Positions 29,067 to 37,469 of a DNA stretch of 64,000 nucleotides are shown here, piece by piece. Position 1 is the first letter of the stretch; each line of letters opens with the position of its first letter. The translations under genes were made by a program, and so were the position numbers. The stretch spans positions 1,302,001 to 1,366,000 of the forward strand of contig CANLSQ010000001.1 in the NCBI GenBank assembly GCA_947493955.1. Direction: 5' to 3'. Under the pieces are notes generated by a model. It did not search any database. It saw nothing but the letters and a program-made list of their open reading frames with translations, and was not told the DNA's origin. The DNA is from an uncultured Sphingomonadaceae bacterium. GTDB lineage: Bacteria; Pseudomonadota; Alphaproteobacteria; Sphingomonadales; Sphingomonadaceae.

Positions 29067-29163
29067 TCTCTGCCGTGATTCTTTGTAAAACTATTGAAAA
29101 TCAGCGGAAAAGCCGATTAATCTGGTTCTACTCACGACAGCGAGCAGCCCCGCTAACCGCGCC

Positions 29164-29192
29164 CGTTTAGAAAAGCGGGTGCGTCAAGTCAA
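29164..29192 (-). promoter_or_regulatory. candidate promoter of the atp F0 operon
   Basis: On the minus strand TTGACT (29187-29192) and TAAACG (29164-29169) are 17 bases apart and about 100 bases upstream of the atpI ATG. The -35 box is near consensus, the -10 weak. It is the best sigma-70-like pair in the 237-base gap between atpI and ydbL; the rest of the gap holds the ydbL terminator and nothing else I can recognise. Confidence 0.45.
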
Positions 29193-29242
29193 CAGCGATG
29201 CTGCACTGCAGAAAATTCGATAAAAAATCAGTGATTTGAAAC

Positions 29243-29276
29243 GAAAAAGGGCACGCCGATTTTGGCGGCGCGCCCT
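29243..29276 (-). terminator. rho-independent terminator of the ydbH-ynbE-ydbL operon
   Basis: On the minus strand an 11-bp GC-rich stem (one A-C mismatch) with arms AGGGCGCGCCG and CGGCGTGCCCT around a 7-base loop is followed by TTTTT. It begins 27 bases after the ydbL stop, the right place and polarity to end that operon before the atpI promoter. Confidence 0.8.
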
Positions 29277-29303
29277 TTGTAATAATAATATCTCCAAATG
29301 ACC

Positions 29304-29699
29304 TTACGGGCAGCGCGAGTCACGCGTTGGCGCGGCCGAAGTTCTGGTCTGCCAGCTGCCATTGGGTGCCTGATATTTCTCACCGGCCACCGTGCGCATG
29401 ATCAGATTGCATCCCGAGGTAAAAGCAAACTGCTCCACCGTCGAGTTGGTTTCCTGAGCCTTGCGGGTATAGGCCGCCTTGCGCTTGATGTTCAAATCTT
29501 CGACCATGGCTTTTACCGATGCCGATGGAGAGCTCACATAACCGAGATAGCCATCAGGCTTCTCACCAATTGCGCCAGAAGCGCGTGCTGCTGCATAGGC
29601 TGGATCGCGCTGTGCCATGACCGGCGTCGCAACAATTGCGGTCAAAGCCAAGCCACCAACGATGGCAGCCGCCTTATTTTTCCGTATAAACTCAAACAT
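29304..29699 (-). CDS. ydbL: YdbL family protein (DUF1318)
   Basis: 131-residue exported protein. A signal peptide (about 1-29, ending VMAQ) precedes the DUF1318 core: GAIGEKPDGYLGYVSSPSASVKAMVEDLNIKRKAAY and VEQFAFTSGCNLIMRTVAGEKYQAPNGSW. In E. coli YdbL is a periplasmic partner of YdbH-YnbE. It overlaps the ynbE stop by 1 base (TGATG), so translation is coupled, and a terminator follows. Confidence 0.9.
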   Translation of the reverse strand: MFEFIRKNKAAAIVGGLALTAIVATPVMAQRDPAYAAARASGAIGEKPDGYLGYVSSPSASVKAMVEDLNIKRKAAYTRKAQETNSTVEQFAFTSGCNLIMRTVAGEKYQAPNGSWQTRTSAAPTRDSRCP

Positions 29700-29896
29700 C
29701 AGAAAATCTCCGCTTCACTGTTAATCAAATCCTTCGCATCGCCATCCAGACGATACACGACCTCTTGTTTGATATTGATATTCAGGTTGATCACGATGGG
29801 TTTATCTGGCGCAGAAACCTGCACACATCCTGCCAGAACGGCACTTAGCCCCAAGGCGACACCAGATATCAGGCCGGTTGTCTTCCTATTCCTCAT
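29699..29896 (-). CDS. ynbE: YnbE-like lipoprotein
   Basis: 65-residue lipoprotein from the ATG at 29896. A basic n-region (MRNRKTTG), a hydrophobic core and the lipobox LAGC (Cys24) are followed by a short mature part with APDKPIVINLNINIKQEVVYR, the YnbE hallmark. In E. coli YnbE is an outer-membrane lipoprotein that multimerises with the C-terminus of YdbH to complete a periplasm-spanning bridge. A longer frame from 29953, overlapping ydbH, is possible but would place 43 residues before the lipidated Cys. Confidence 0.85.
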   Translation of the reverse strand: MRNRKTTGLISGVALGLSAVLAGCVQVSAPDKPIVINLNINIKQEVVYRLDGDAKDLINSEAEIF

Positions 29897-29942
29897 AATT
29901 TGTCGAATCGCATTTTCAGACCGATCCGTCAATTGGCATATC

Positions 29943-32900
29943 TTATGGTTCATTATCGCTTTCCCGTGGCTGAACAGTTGATTCAGAATTGTTTTCCAAC
30001 GCCTTTGCAGCCTCTGCAGCCCGCTCTTCCTGCGCTCTAAGCAGGGCTGGTAAATTCTGCCCCACAAGTATTTCTGGTTCATAAAAGGCCTTTGCACTGC
30101 TCATCAGCTGCATGAAAGGCGCCTGAATGCGGACATTGAATTCAAGGGGCACCTTGGCAATTTGCTTCGTGAAGAAATTTTTGCTCGCACTATCACCTTG
30201 CTGCAGCCCGGCAAATTTCACTTCGGTGATAATCTCACCATCAATAGCACCGTCCATGCCGATCGTTAGCTGCTCATATTTAAGCGATTTCAACGCGTTA
30301 AATGCGAAGTTTGCGAAGGTTCCCATATCTTCGTAGGTCAATTCACCAATATAGGATAGCGAGCCGCCGCCTTTGCGCGCCACCAGATACCCTCCGGCAA
30401 TCCGGCCGCCATCCTGATCAAAGACCATTGGCAATTTCCCATCAAAAACCCCCGAAGCCGTGATGTTTTCAAAATCAAATTGTGTCAAAAACTGTGCAGC
30501 ATCGACACCAACAACGGTGAATTCCAACCGCCGCTCCGCGTCCTCACCCAGATCAAGGATAGTCGGTTCGAGATAAAGCATTCCGCCAGCAAAGGGCCAT
30601 TGGCCGCCTTCCACCTGCATTTTATAATCAGGTAACAGACGATAGAAAAGCTGGCCATTAAAGGCCGCAACACCTGGATTGACCTCTGCCATCCGAACAA
30701 GCTGCCCCTCCGTGGTTTCGAGACCAAGCAAATCGGAAAATTCTATTACCCCGGACAGTCCGGTAACCGGTCCAAAGGCTGCGGCGAGATTGATAGAGTC
30801 CGTCTGAAATCTGCCCGTACTGCGGACGCCATCACCGGCTGCATCCCAATTGATTCTTCCGTTACCCGTCACGGTGCCGTCGACATTGGCAATCACACCA
30901 AGTGTCAAAGGCGTCAGCAATTCTGGCTGCAAACGGTCGTCAAAGGTTAACCCGGAAACCTCTATCACGGCCTCGCCCGTACTGCTGTCCAACACATGAA
31001 GGATGTTGACGGCGGCCACCGCACGCTCTGTAGTTGGTTCCCGCAACAAGCCTTCAGCGGTAATTTGTCCATCAGCAAATTTGATCTGGACATTTTTGCT
31101 GATCAGCGGGCGAAAGCGTTCAACCTGCTCTTCGTCCCGCACACGCAGCTGTGCGTCAGCCAGGAACGCGCCATCGAGATAGCGCCAGTCACCCTCAACA
31201 TCATTTAGTAGCAAGGGAACGTTCGCGATCTGCCCCTGTGCGCCGGTGATTTTGCCGGTGATCGTTTGCCCGAAAGCGGCACTGAGGCGCGCCATGTCAA
31301 GTTTCGTCATGCTGTCGGCTGTGCCCATGCGGAGGGAAAGATCCTGTGCCGTGACACCATTGGCCATGGAAAAACCAAGCGCACCGCTGGACAGGGCAAG
31401 TGGTGTTCCACCAACAGTACCATTCAGATCAAAAGACGGCGCGCGGGCCGCGACATTGAGATCGCCGCCCTGGCTGGACACGATGCCGCGACTGTTCTCA
31501 GGACAAAGCCGTGTGCGGGTCGGCCCAGCGACAAAAGACGCTGAGCGCAAACTGGCAAATTGCAAATCGACACATTCGCGGAACAGGGAAAAGCCCCCTC
31601 GCCCACCAAAACTGCCGTTAACCGGTACCTGAAGACCTGTAATCCGGCCGTCTGGTAGTGGGCCGGACAGGATCAAGCGACCATCGAAATTCGTTCCGCC
31701 GCCGGGAGCAGGCGCAAAGCTGAGGCTTGGAATATTGAGTTTCGCGGTTCCGGCCTGATAAGCGGCCATATTTACGCTGCCGGCAAAACCGCGTGAGAGG
31801 CTGCCGTCATTCAAATCTATTCTGGCGTCGGGGAAACCGCCGCCATTGAGCAGGAGATCGCCTTGCGCGAGCATCCTCACATCATCGCCGACAAAGGTAA
31901 GCAAGATCGCGTTATCCAACGCCATCTCTCCACCGGAACGGGAAGTTGCATTTAGCGCATTAATCGCCAATTTGGTTCCCGCCGCTCCTGTATCAAATCG
32001 GACATCGCCGGTTAGATTGAGAGAATTGCCCGCGTTACGAATCGCTGTAGCCAGCTTTGCCGCAATGGGTCCGATCGGCGTCCCATCCGTCGACGTTGCC
32101 AGCCGTGCCGTTTGCCCGAGCATGCTGGTGGATAATTTTGCTGACCGAATTTCAGGCGCGCCCTCAAACCGCGCTGTTATCGGATCATCGCCATAGCCAA
32201 TTTGAAAAGGTCCACTAACCCGCGCAATGTTCGATCGACCATAAGGTGAAGCCACTTCATTTGTTGTCAAATCGATATTGCCACTGCTGCGGTCTAGATC
32301 GCCGTTAAAGCCAATTGTCGATTTTACTTCCTTGGCACTATAGTCGGCGTAAGCCAGTGGTCCGCCCGATATACCGGCATCGCCTGACCAGCTTGTAAAA
32401 TCCTGACCCAGTTCCAATGCAAGCTGAACGCCTATATCTTTCGCTGACAAGTCCAGATCGGGACATTGCACATCGGGAAGGCGCAATGGACCATTCAAAC
32501 GGGGTTTGCGCTGGCTGATCGCAATCTCCCCAAAATAACTGGGATCGGAAATCAAGCAGCCGCCCAAATTCAGGCTTTTGCTCAGTGCAGCGAGCTCACC
32601 TTCAAAGCCGTCATGCAAGTTGCCAGCGCCGTTTAACGCCAACCCAACCGCACCAAAGTCGCTATCGATCCGCAGTTGCGCGCTTTCTACAGTCAGTGCA
32701 ATATCAGGCAGCGCGAGAGGACTATCATCTTCCGGATCCGAAAACTTGTCCAGTGCTCCAAGGGACAGTTTACCGTCTTGCAAACGACCAAATGCCTTGA
32801 CCCCTGTTGCTCGAACCCAGTTTATTCCGGCCCCGCCTGTCCCCACACTATTTCCGATTTCCACCAGGTCCGCTGTCAAATCAGGCTGCTGGGGATCGCC

Positions 32901-33128
32901 AATTACCAAATTGCGGATGACCTGCTTTCGCAAACCGATATCTTCGATCTCGTAACTCGCCTCTATGTCCAGATCATTGAGCTGCGAGCGGACGAAATTA
33001 TCGGCAATAGTGATCCGACTGAACCACAAGATGAGAAAGCCGACCAGCAACAGAAACAGGACCAGATAGACAAATAGCCGTCGCCCCAATCGGCGCCCTA
33101 TCGGACCTTGGTCGGTTTCTTCCTCCAT
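29943..33128 (-). CDS. ydbH: YdbH family AsmA-like intermembrane lipid transport protein
   Basis: 1061-residue protein from the ATG at 33128. A basic cytoplasmic N-terminus (RRLGRR) and one membrane helix (about 20-40, LFVYLVLFLLLVGFLILWF) anchor it in the inner membrane; the rest is a long beta-rich periplasmic region with Gly/Asp/Leu repeats and a C-terminal part (EPTILDLGEDAERRLEFTVVGVDAAQFLTQFDFENITASGVFDGKLPM and onward) typical of the YdbH/TamB/YhdP bridge proteins. In E. coli these three proteins redundantly carry phospholipids to the outer membrane. The order ydbH-ynbE-ydbL matches E. coli. No Shine-Dalgarno is evident; a TTG at 33164 is an alternative. Confidence 0.88.
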   Translation of the reverse strand: MEEETDQGPIGRRLGRRLFVYLVLFLLLVGFLILWFSRITIADNFVRSQLNDLDIEASYEIEDIGLRKQVIRNLVIGDPQQPDLTADLVEIGNSVGTGGAGINWVRATGVKAFGRLQDGKLSLGALDKFSDPEDDSPLALPDIALTVESAQLRIDSDFGAVGLALNGAGNLHDGFEGELAALSKSLNLGGCLISDPSYFGEIAISQRKPRLNGPLRLPDVQCPDLDLSAKDIGVQLALELGQDFTSWSGDAGISGGPLAYADYSAKEVKSTIGFNGDLDRSSGNIDLTTNEVASPYGRSNIARVSGPFQIGYGDDPITARFEGAPEIRSAKLSTSMLGQTARLATSTDGTPIGPIAAKLATAIRNAGNSLNLTGDVRFDTGAAGTKLAINALNATSRSGGEMALDNAILLTFVGDDVRMLAQGDLLLNGGGFPDARIDLNDGSLSRGFAGSVNMAAYQAGTAKLNIPSLSFAPAPGGGTNFDGRLILSGPLPDGRITGLQVPVNGSFGGRGGFSLFRECVDLQFASLRSASFVAGPTRTRLCPENSRGIVSSQGGDLNVAARAPSFDLNGTVGGTPLALSSGALGFSMANGVTAQDLSLRMGTADSMTKLDMARLSAAFGQTITGKITGAQGQIANVPLLLNDVEGDWRYLDGAFLADAQLRVRDEEQVERFRPLISKNVQIKFADGQITAEGLLREPTTERAVAAVNILHVLDSSTGEAVIEVSGLTFDDRLQPELLTPLTLGVIANVDGTVTGNGRINWDAAGDGVRSTGRFQTDSINLAAAFGPVTGLSGVIEFSDLLGLETTEGQLVRMAEVNPGVAAFNGQLFYRLLPDYKMQVEGGQWPFAGGMLYLEPTILDLGEDAERRLEFTVVGVDAAQFLTQFDFENITASGVFDGKLPMVFDQDGGRIAGGYLVARKGGGSLSYIGELTYEDMGTFANFAFNALKSLKYEQLTIGMDGAIDGEIITEVKFAGLQQGDSASKNFFTKQIAKVPLEFNVRIQAPFMQLMSSAKAFYEPEILVGQNLPALLRAQEERAAEAAKALENNSESTVQPRESDNEP

Positions 33129-33275
33129 GGCGATTGAAATGCAGAAGTCTAGCTTAAGTTGCAATGTACAAGTGCGCAGGACGAATAGTTTTTACGTCAT
33201 TTTTTTGGAATTGGACATATTCGGCCAATTCAGCGGGTTAATGGGCTTTCTTATCTCATTTCCCGACAAACAATC

Positions 33276-33281
33276 TATAGT
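33276..33281 (+). promoter_or_regulatory. -10 box of radC, probable leaderless start
   Basis: TATAGT lies exactly six bases before the radC ATG at 33288, and no Shine-Dalgarno is present. A transcript started from this box would begin at or next to the start codon. I cannot find a good -35 box at the usual distance. Confidence 0.4.
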
Positions 33282-33287
33282 TCGGCC

Positions 33288-34004
33288 ATGCCCGCTCTGG
33301 ATAACGCCCAAAACTCCAAACGAAAAACAAAAGGCCATCACGGCGAAGGCCATCGCGCCCGACTGCGTGAACGCTTGCTAAACGGTGGCAGCGAAGCACT
33401 TCTGGATCACGAGCTCGTCGAATATCTGCTTGCTCTAGCCATCAGGCGACAAGACACGAAACCGTTGGCAAAGGACCTTATCGATACATTTGGTAGTCTG
33501 TCCGCGGTGCTGACTGCCGATGGGGAGTCGATAAAGAAAGTGCCTGGAATGGGCGAGAAAAGTGCAGCAGCTATCAAAATCGTCCAGGCTGCTGCACTCC
33601 GCATGATCTCCGAACCCGTCCGTGAACAACCGGTTCTGACAAGCTGGCAAGCGCTACTTGACTATCTTCGCGCGGATATGGCGCATCTTGTCCACGAAAG
33701 AGTTCGGGTATTGCATCTTAACAGCAAAAACCGTTTGATCCGTGATGAGCTGGTCAGCGAAGGCTCGATCGATCAGGCGGCGATCTACACAAGAGAAGTC
33801 ATCAAACGAGCGCTGGAACTCGGGTCTGCGGCGATAATATTGGTCCACAATCACCCAAGTGGTGATAGCACACCCAGCCGTCAGGATATCGCCGTTACCA
33901 AGGATATATGCGATGCCGGCAGAAAACTCGGCATTGCGGTACATGACCATATCATCATCGGTATCGACGGCCACACATCCTTTCGATCAAAAGGTTTGAT
34001 CTAG
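33288..34004 (+). CDS. radC: RadC family JAB-domain protein
   Basis: 238-residue RadC-type protein. An N-terminal helix-hairpin-helix-like region (RLRERLLNGGSEALLDHELVEYLLALAIRRQDTKPLAKDLIDTFGSL to VPGMGEKSAAAIKIVQAA) is followed by a JAB/MPN-like metal-binding domain with the motif VHNHPSGDSTPSRQDIAVTKD. The JAMM histidines and aspartate are intact. Despite the name, the role in DNA repair is disputed. It diverges from ydbH and converges on the DoxX/NDH-2 gene with 7 bp between. Confidence 0.92.
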   Translation: MPALDNAQNSKRKTKGHHGEGHRARLRERLLNGGSEALLDHELVEYLLALAIRRQDTKPLAKDLIDTFGSLSAVLTADGESIKKVPGMGEKSAAAIKIVQAAALRMISEPVREQPVLTSWQALLDYLRADMAHLVHERVRVLHLNSKNRLIRDELVSEGSIDQAAIYTREVIKRALELGSAAIILVHNHPSGDSTPSRQDIAVTKDICDAGRKLGIAVHDHIIIGIDGHTSFRSKGLI

Positions 34005-34011
34005 TACCGCT

Positions 34012-36174
34012 TTAAGCACCGCTATCCTTGCCAGTGATCAAGCGAATGCCGAGTTGCAGTGTGAAATAGGACCATATCCAGTTTACCAACACTGCTATCC
34101 GGTTTCGCATCCCGGAGAGAAAACCGACATGCACCGCGCCCCATAGCCACCAGGCCAAAGCGCCGTGTAATTTCATAAAGCCAAAATCAGCCACAGCGCT
34201 TTTGCGGCCTATGGTCGCAAGACTGCCTTGGTGTTTGTACTGGAACGGCGCAATCTGCTTGTCGTCCAGAAGCTGTTTTTGGATATAGTTGGCGACATAG
34301 ACCCCCGCTTGCTTGGCGGCAGGAGCCAGTCCCGGAACCGGATTGCCTTCCCACGCATTGCTACCTGCCGTATCGCCAATAGCGAAGACATTCTCGTGGC
34401 CTGCAATCCGCAAATAGTCATCCACAGCGACCCGCCCTGCTCGATCGGTTTCGGCATCCAGCCATTTACCGGCAGGAGAGGCAATCACTCCGGCGGCCCA
34501 GAGCACCGTTTCCGTCGCAATTTCCACATCATCGCCGATTTTGACGCGGTCAGCGGCAATATCCGTCACGCGCGATTTCAGCCGGATATCCACACCCAGG
34601 TTGCCAAGCGAAGCCGCTGCATGCGCCGACAAATCTTCAGGAAACGCTGGTAATATCCGGTCGCCTGATTGCACCAATATGATCTGCGCTTGAGCTGGGT
34701 CAATTCTACTAAACTCATCCTTCAGCCCCTGATGGGCCAGTTCGGCAATCGCGCCCGCCAATTCCACGCCGGTAGGCCCTGCCCCCACGATGACAAAGGT
34801 CAGCAAGCGTTTCACCCGCTCCGGATCATTGGATGATTCTGCCCGTTCAAAAGCGCGTAGCACGTGGGCACGCACAGACACGCCATCTTCAATGGTTTTC
34901 AGGCCGGGTGCATAAGGGGCCCATTCATCCTTGCCGAAATAACTGTGCGAAGCGCCGGTGGCGAGAACCAGATGGTCATAGTCCAGGCTGTTCTGCCCAT
35001 AAGTCAACGTCTTCGTTTTGCTGTCAACGCTGCTAACCTCACCCAGCAGCACCCGCACATTGCCGTCATTGCGAAACAATCCCCGGATCGGGGTAGCCAC
35101 ATCGGCAGGTGACAGCGCGGCTGTTGCAATTTGATAAAGCAGTGGCTGGAACAAATGATAGTTATGTCGGTCAACAAGCGTGATCCGCACAGGCAGGTTT
35201 TTTAATTTGGCCACACAGGCCAAGCCACCAAAACCGGCACCCGCAACGACAATATGCGGCCAATGTTCGGGTACATCCTCATATTTGCGATCAAACAAAA
35301 TATTATGTTCCAGCCAGTTTGAGATCATCCGGTCGACAGATAGATAGCCAGCGCCAAATATGATCATCAATCCAAAGAGCAACATGGGATAAAGTGTCAA
35401 ATCCGGATGCAGCCCCATTACCGCCAATGTGCTGAGAGCGACTATCAACGCAAAGCCAGTTAGCGGAATAACCATTCCGACAACCAGCAGCAGGGCCAAT
35501 CCAATGGCTATGATTGGATCAATGCCAGCAAAGCTCTTCACGGGCAGAAAAAGCTCCGCCTCTGTCATGCTTGTCATACCGGCAACAACGAGCAAGGTTA
35601 CCGCCAGCCATATCCGAATGATCAGCAGCCAGGCCAACGCAGCCTTATCCGTCAAATATTCAAAAAAGCGCATGATGGGATCAGCAAATGGCAGAGCGCT
35701 GCCGCTCAATCCTCCGGCCACGGCGCGATCGAAGGAAAATCCTTTTGCCCCGCGCAAAACAAACCAACCCAAAATAGCGATCAGCCACAAATTGAGATCG
35801 GTCGGAACATACTCAACCTGACTCACCACGAGCAGCATCAATATGGCGAGCGCGGCTTCCCGGGTTAACAGGCCGATCAGGAGCAATATCGGCGCTACGA
35901 TTTCGATGGTCACGCCAATCACCGCCGCAGTCTCTGGCGCCATCCACGCAACGGGGTATTCGAACCGTGCAAGGCTCAGCGCCGTATCCCAATCTGATAG
36001 TTTCACGACACCAGAACGAAATATCGCCTGCGCGACAAAAAGCCGGACAAGCAGATCGAAGACCGGGCTGATCAAGCCGATTATGGAACGATAGGTCTTC
36101 ACCCATATACGGAGCGTTACCCGCAAAAAAGGTGACAGGCGTTCTTCTTGCAGCATGGATTGATCGACAGTCAT
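34012..36174 (-). CDS. DoxX-like membrane domain fused to type II NADH dehydrogenase
   Basis: 720-residue fusion. Residues about 1-295 are membrane sequence: a DoxX-like four-helix unit (about 38-150, with RLFVAQAIFRSGVVKL and a second set ending in LRGAKGFSFDR) and further helices at about 180-285. From about 306 a complete NDH-2-type FAD/NAD(P) oxidoreductase follows: the FAD loop VVAGAGFGGLA (309-319), RHNYHLFQPLLYQIATAALSPADVATPIR, a second nucleotide-binding GAGPTGVELAGAIAELA and AIGDTAG near the C-terminus, with a final hydrophobic segment. The enzyme should pass electrons from NAD(P)H to quinone at the inner membrane without pumping. GGGGA precedes the ATG at 36174. DoxX domains occur in thiosulfate:quinone or other quinone-linked systems, so the fused part may bring the substrate or quinone; that is inference. 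Confidence 0.88.
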   Translation of the reverse strand: MTVDQSMLQEERLSPFLRVTLRIWVKTYRSIIGLISPVFDLLVRLFVAQAIFRSGVVKLSDWDTALSLARFEYPVAWMAPETAAVIGVTIEIVAPILLLIGLLTREAALAILMLLVVSQVEYVPTDLNLWLIAILGWFVLRGAKGFSFDRAVAGGLSGSALPFADPIMRFFEYLTDKAALAWLLIIRIWLAVTLLVVAGMTSMTEAELFLPVKSFAGIDPIIAIGLALLLVVGMVIPLTGFALIVALSTLAVMGLHPDLTLYPMLLFGLMIIFGAGYLSVDRMISNWLEHNILFDRKYEDVPEHWPHIVVAGAGFGGLACVAKLKNLPVRITLVDRHNYHLFQPLLYQIATAALSPADVATPIRGLFRNDGNVRVLLGEVSSVDSKTKTLTYGQNSLDYDHLVLATGASHSYFGKDEWAPYAPGLKTIEDGVSVRAHVLRAFERAESSNDPERVKRLLTFVIVGAGPTGVELAGAIAELAHQGLKDEFSRIDPAQAQIILVQSGDRILPAFPEDLSAHAAASLGNLGVDIRLKSRVTDIAADRVKIGDDVEIATETVLWAAGVIASPAGKWLDAETDRAGRVAVDDYLRIAGHENVFAIGDTAGSNAWEGNPVPGLAPAAKQAGVYVANYIQKQLLDDKQIAPFQYKHQGSLATIGRKSAVADFGFMKLHGALAWWLWGAVHVGFLSGMRNRIAVLVNWIWSYFTLQLGIRLITGKDSGA

Positions 36175-36249
36175 TTCATGATCCCCTCATCACCTTATTC
36201 GCGCTATGCCTGTTTAAGTTACACCACCTCAACACGCTCAAATATCGTC

Positions 36250-37350
36250 TTAATATAGAAACATCGGCATACCTTCTATCTGCACGAGATTGGCCCGATA
36301 TTCGCGCGCATCGTAAAGACCAGATACGTTAACGCCTTTGGTTCCGCCCAGCAGCGTCCCAATAGGCACGACACCGTAGTTGCCATCTTCAAGGCAAACC
36401 ATGTTCGATGTGCGGCCTTCCTCGATCAGTTGCACCGCCAAGGCGCCAAATGCGAATCCGACCATCCGGTCCATTGCATCCGGCTCACCAGCCCGCATCA
36501 GGTAGGCGAGTTCCTGAACAATTGTCCGCTCGGGCGACCGTGCCTCAATTTCTCTCGCCAATTGCGTGCCAATGTTAACGCCGATCCGATTGGTGTTGGA
36601 TTTGCTCATCTCGCCATCATCCGTATCGCTACCAGCCAATTGAGCCCCTTCCGATACAAGGCAGATGGCGTAGCTTTCCGGATTATTCGCCTTGTCTTGC
36701 AGCAATAAGGGCAACAGCACATCAATATCCGCAGGAACTTCGGCAATTACAGTGCGGTCTGCTTGGGATAAAAATCCGGACAACAATGCGGTTTCTCCGG
36801 AACGGCGTCCAAACAGTTCTATAACCGCGATCCGTTCGTGGCTGGCCACTGTCGTCCTGAGCGCATTTATAGCGGCGACGGATCGGGTGACGGCGGTTGA
36901 AAAGCCGATACAATAGTCGGTACCGAACACATCATTGTCCATAGTCTTGGGGATTGAAATGACATTGCGTCCCAAACTGGCGAGATGCGCCGAAAAGCGC
37001 AATGTTCCATCGCCGCCCATGGTGATCAGCGCATCCACCTTCAGCGCATCGAGTATATCCAGAACCTTTTGTGTTTGGTCACCTTCGCTGGTGTTTCTGG
37101 GGTCGCAGCGTGAGCTGTGCAATATGGTTCCGCCCTGCCGATCAATACCCCGCACTGCATCTCTATCAAGCACCATCGCCGAATTTTCCAGCGACCAGGG
37201 ATCGGTTGGATCTGTTTCCAGTACCCCTTCCCAACCGCGGCGCAGTCCAATGACATCCCAACCGCGCTGCCAGGCTGCCATCGCAATCGAGCGGATACAT
37301 GGGTTAAGGCCAGGGACATCGCCGCCGCCGGTTAATACTGCCAGACGCAT
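36250..37350 (-). CDS. 6-phosphofructokinase
   Basis: 366-residue phosphofructokinase of the PfkA superfamily. Visible sites: LTGGGDVPGLN (phosphoryl-donor loop, 6-16), MGGDGTL (111-117), PKTMDND with catalytic Asp138, FGRRSGETALLSG, and LVSEGAQ. The residue after the conserved GGD is Gly (115), as in ATP-dependent enzymes, while the position before TMDND is Lys (135), as in PPi-dependent and actinobacterial ATP enzymes. I lean towards ATP, but the donor is not certain. GGGGAG precedes the ATG. It diverges from purB. Many sphingomonads use the Entner-Doudoroff route, so a PFK is worth noting. Confidence 0.88.
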   Translation of the reverse strand: MRLAVLTGGGDVPGLNPCIRSIAMAAWQRGWDVIGLRRGWEGVLETDPTDPWSLENSAMVLDRDAVRGIDRQGGTILHSSRCDPRNTSEGDQTQKVLDILDALKVDALITMGGDGTLRFSAHLASLGRNVISIPKTMDNDVFGTDYCIGFSTAVTRSVAAINALRTTVASHERIAVIELFGRRSGETALLSGFLSQADRTVIAEVPADIDVLLPLLLQDKANNPESYAICLVSEGAQLAGSDTDDGEMSKSNTNRIGVNIGTQLAREIEARSPERTIVQELAYLMRAGEPDAMDRMVGFAFGALAVQLIEEGRTSNMVCLEDGNYGVVPIGTLLGGTKGVNVSGLYDAREYRANLVQIEGMPMFLY

Positions 37351-37469
37351 ATTTTTCTCCCCAATGAACCACGTTGCCGACTCATAATGTAGCTGCTAGC
37401 GGGTCCGCAAATCTCTGGTCATGCTATGATCGGATTAAACCAGCTTTTTTAGTTTCAAGGAAAGAAAAA

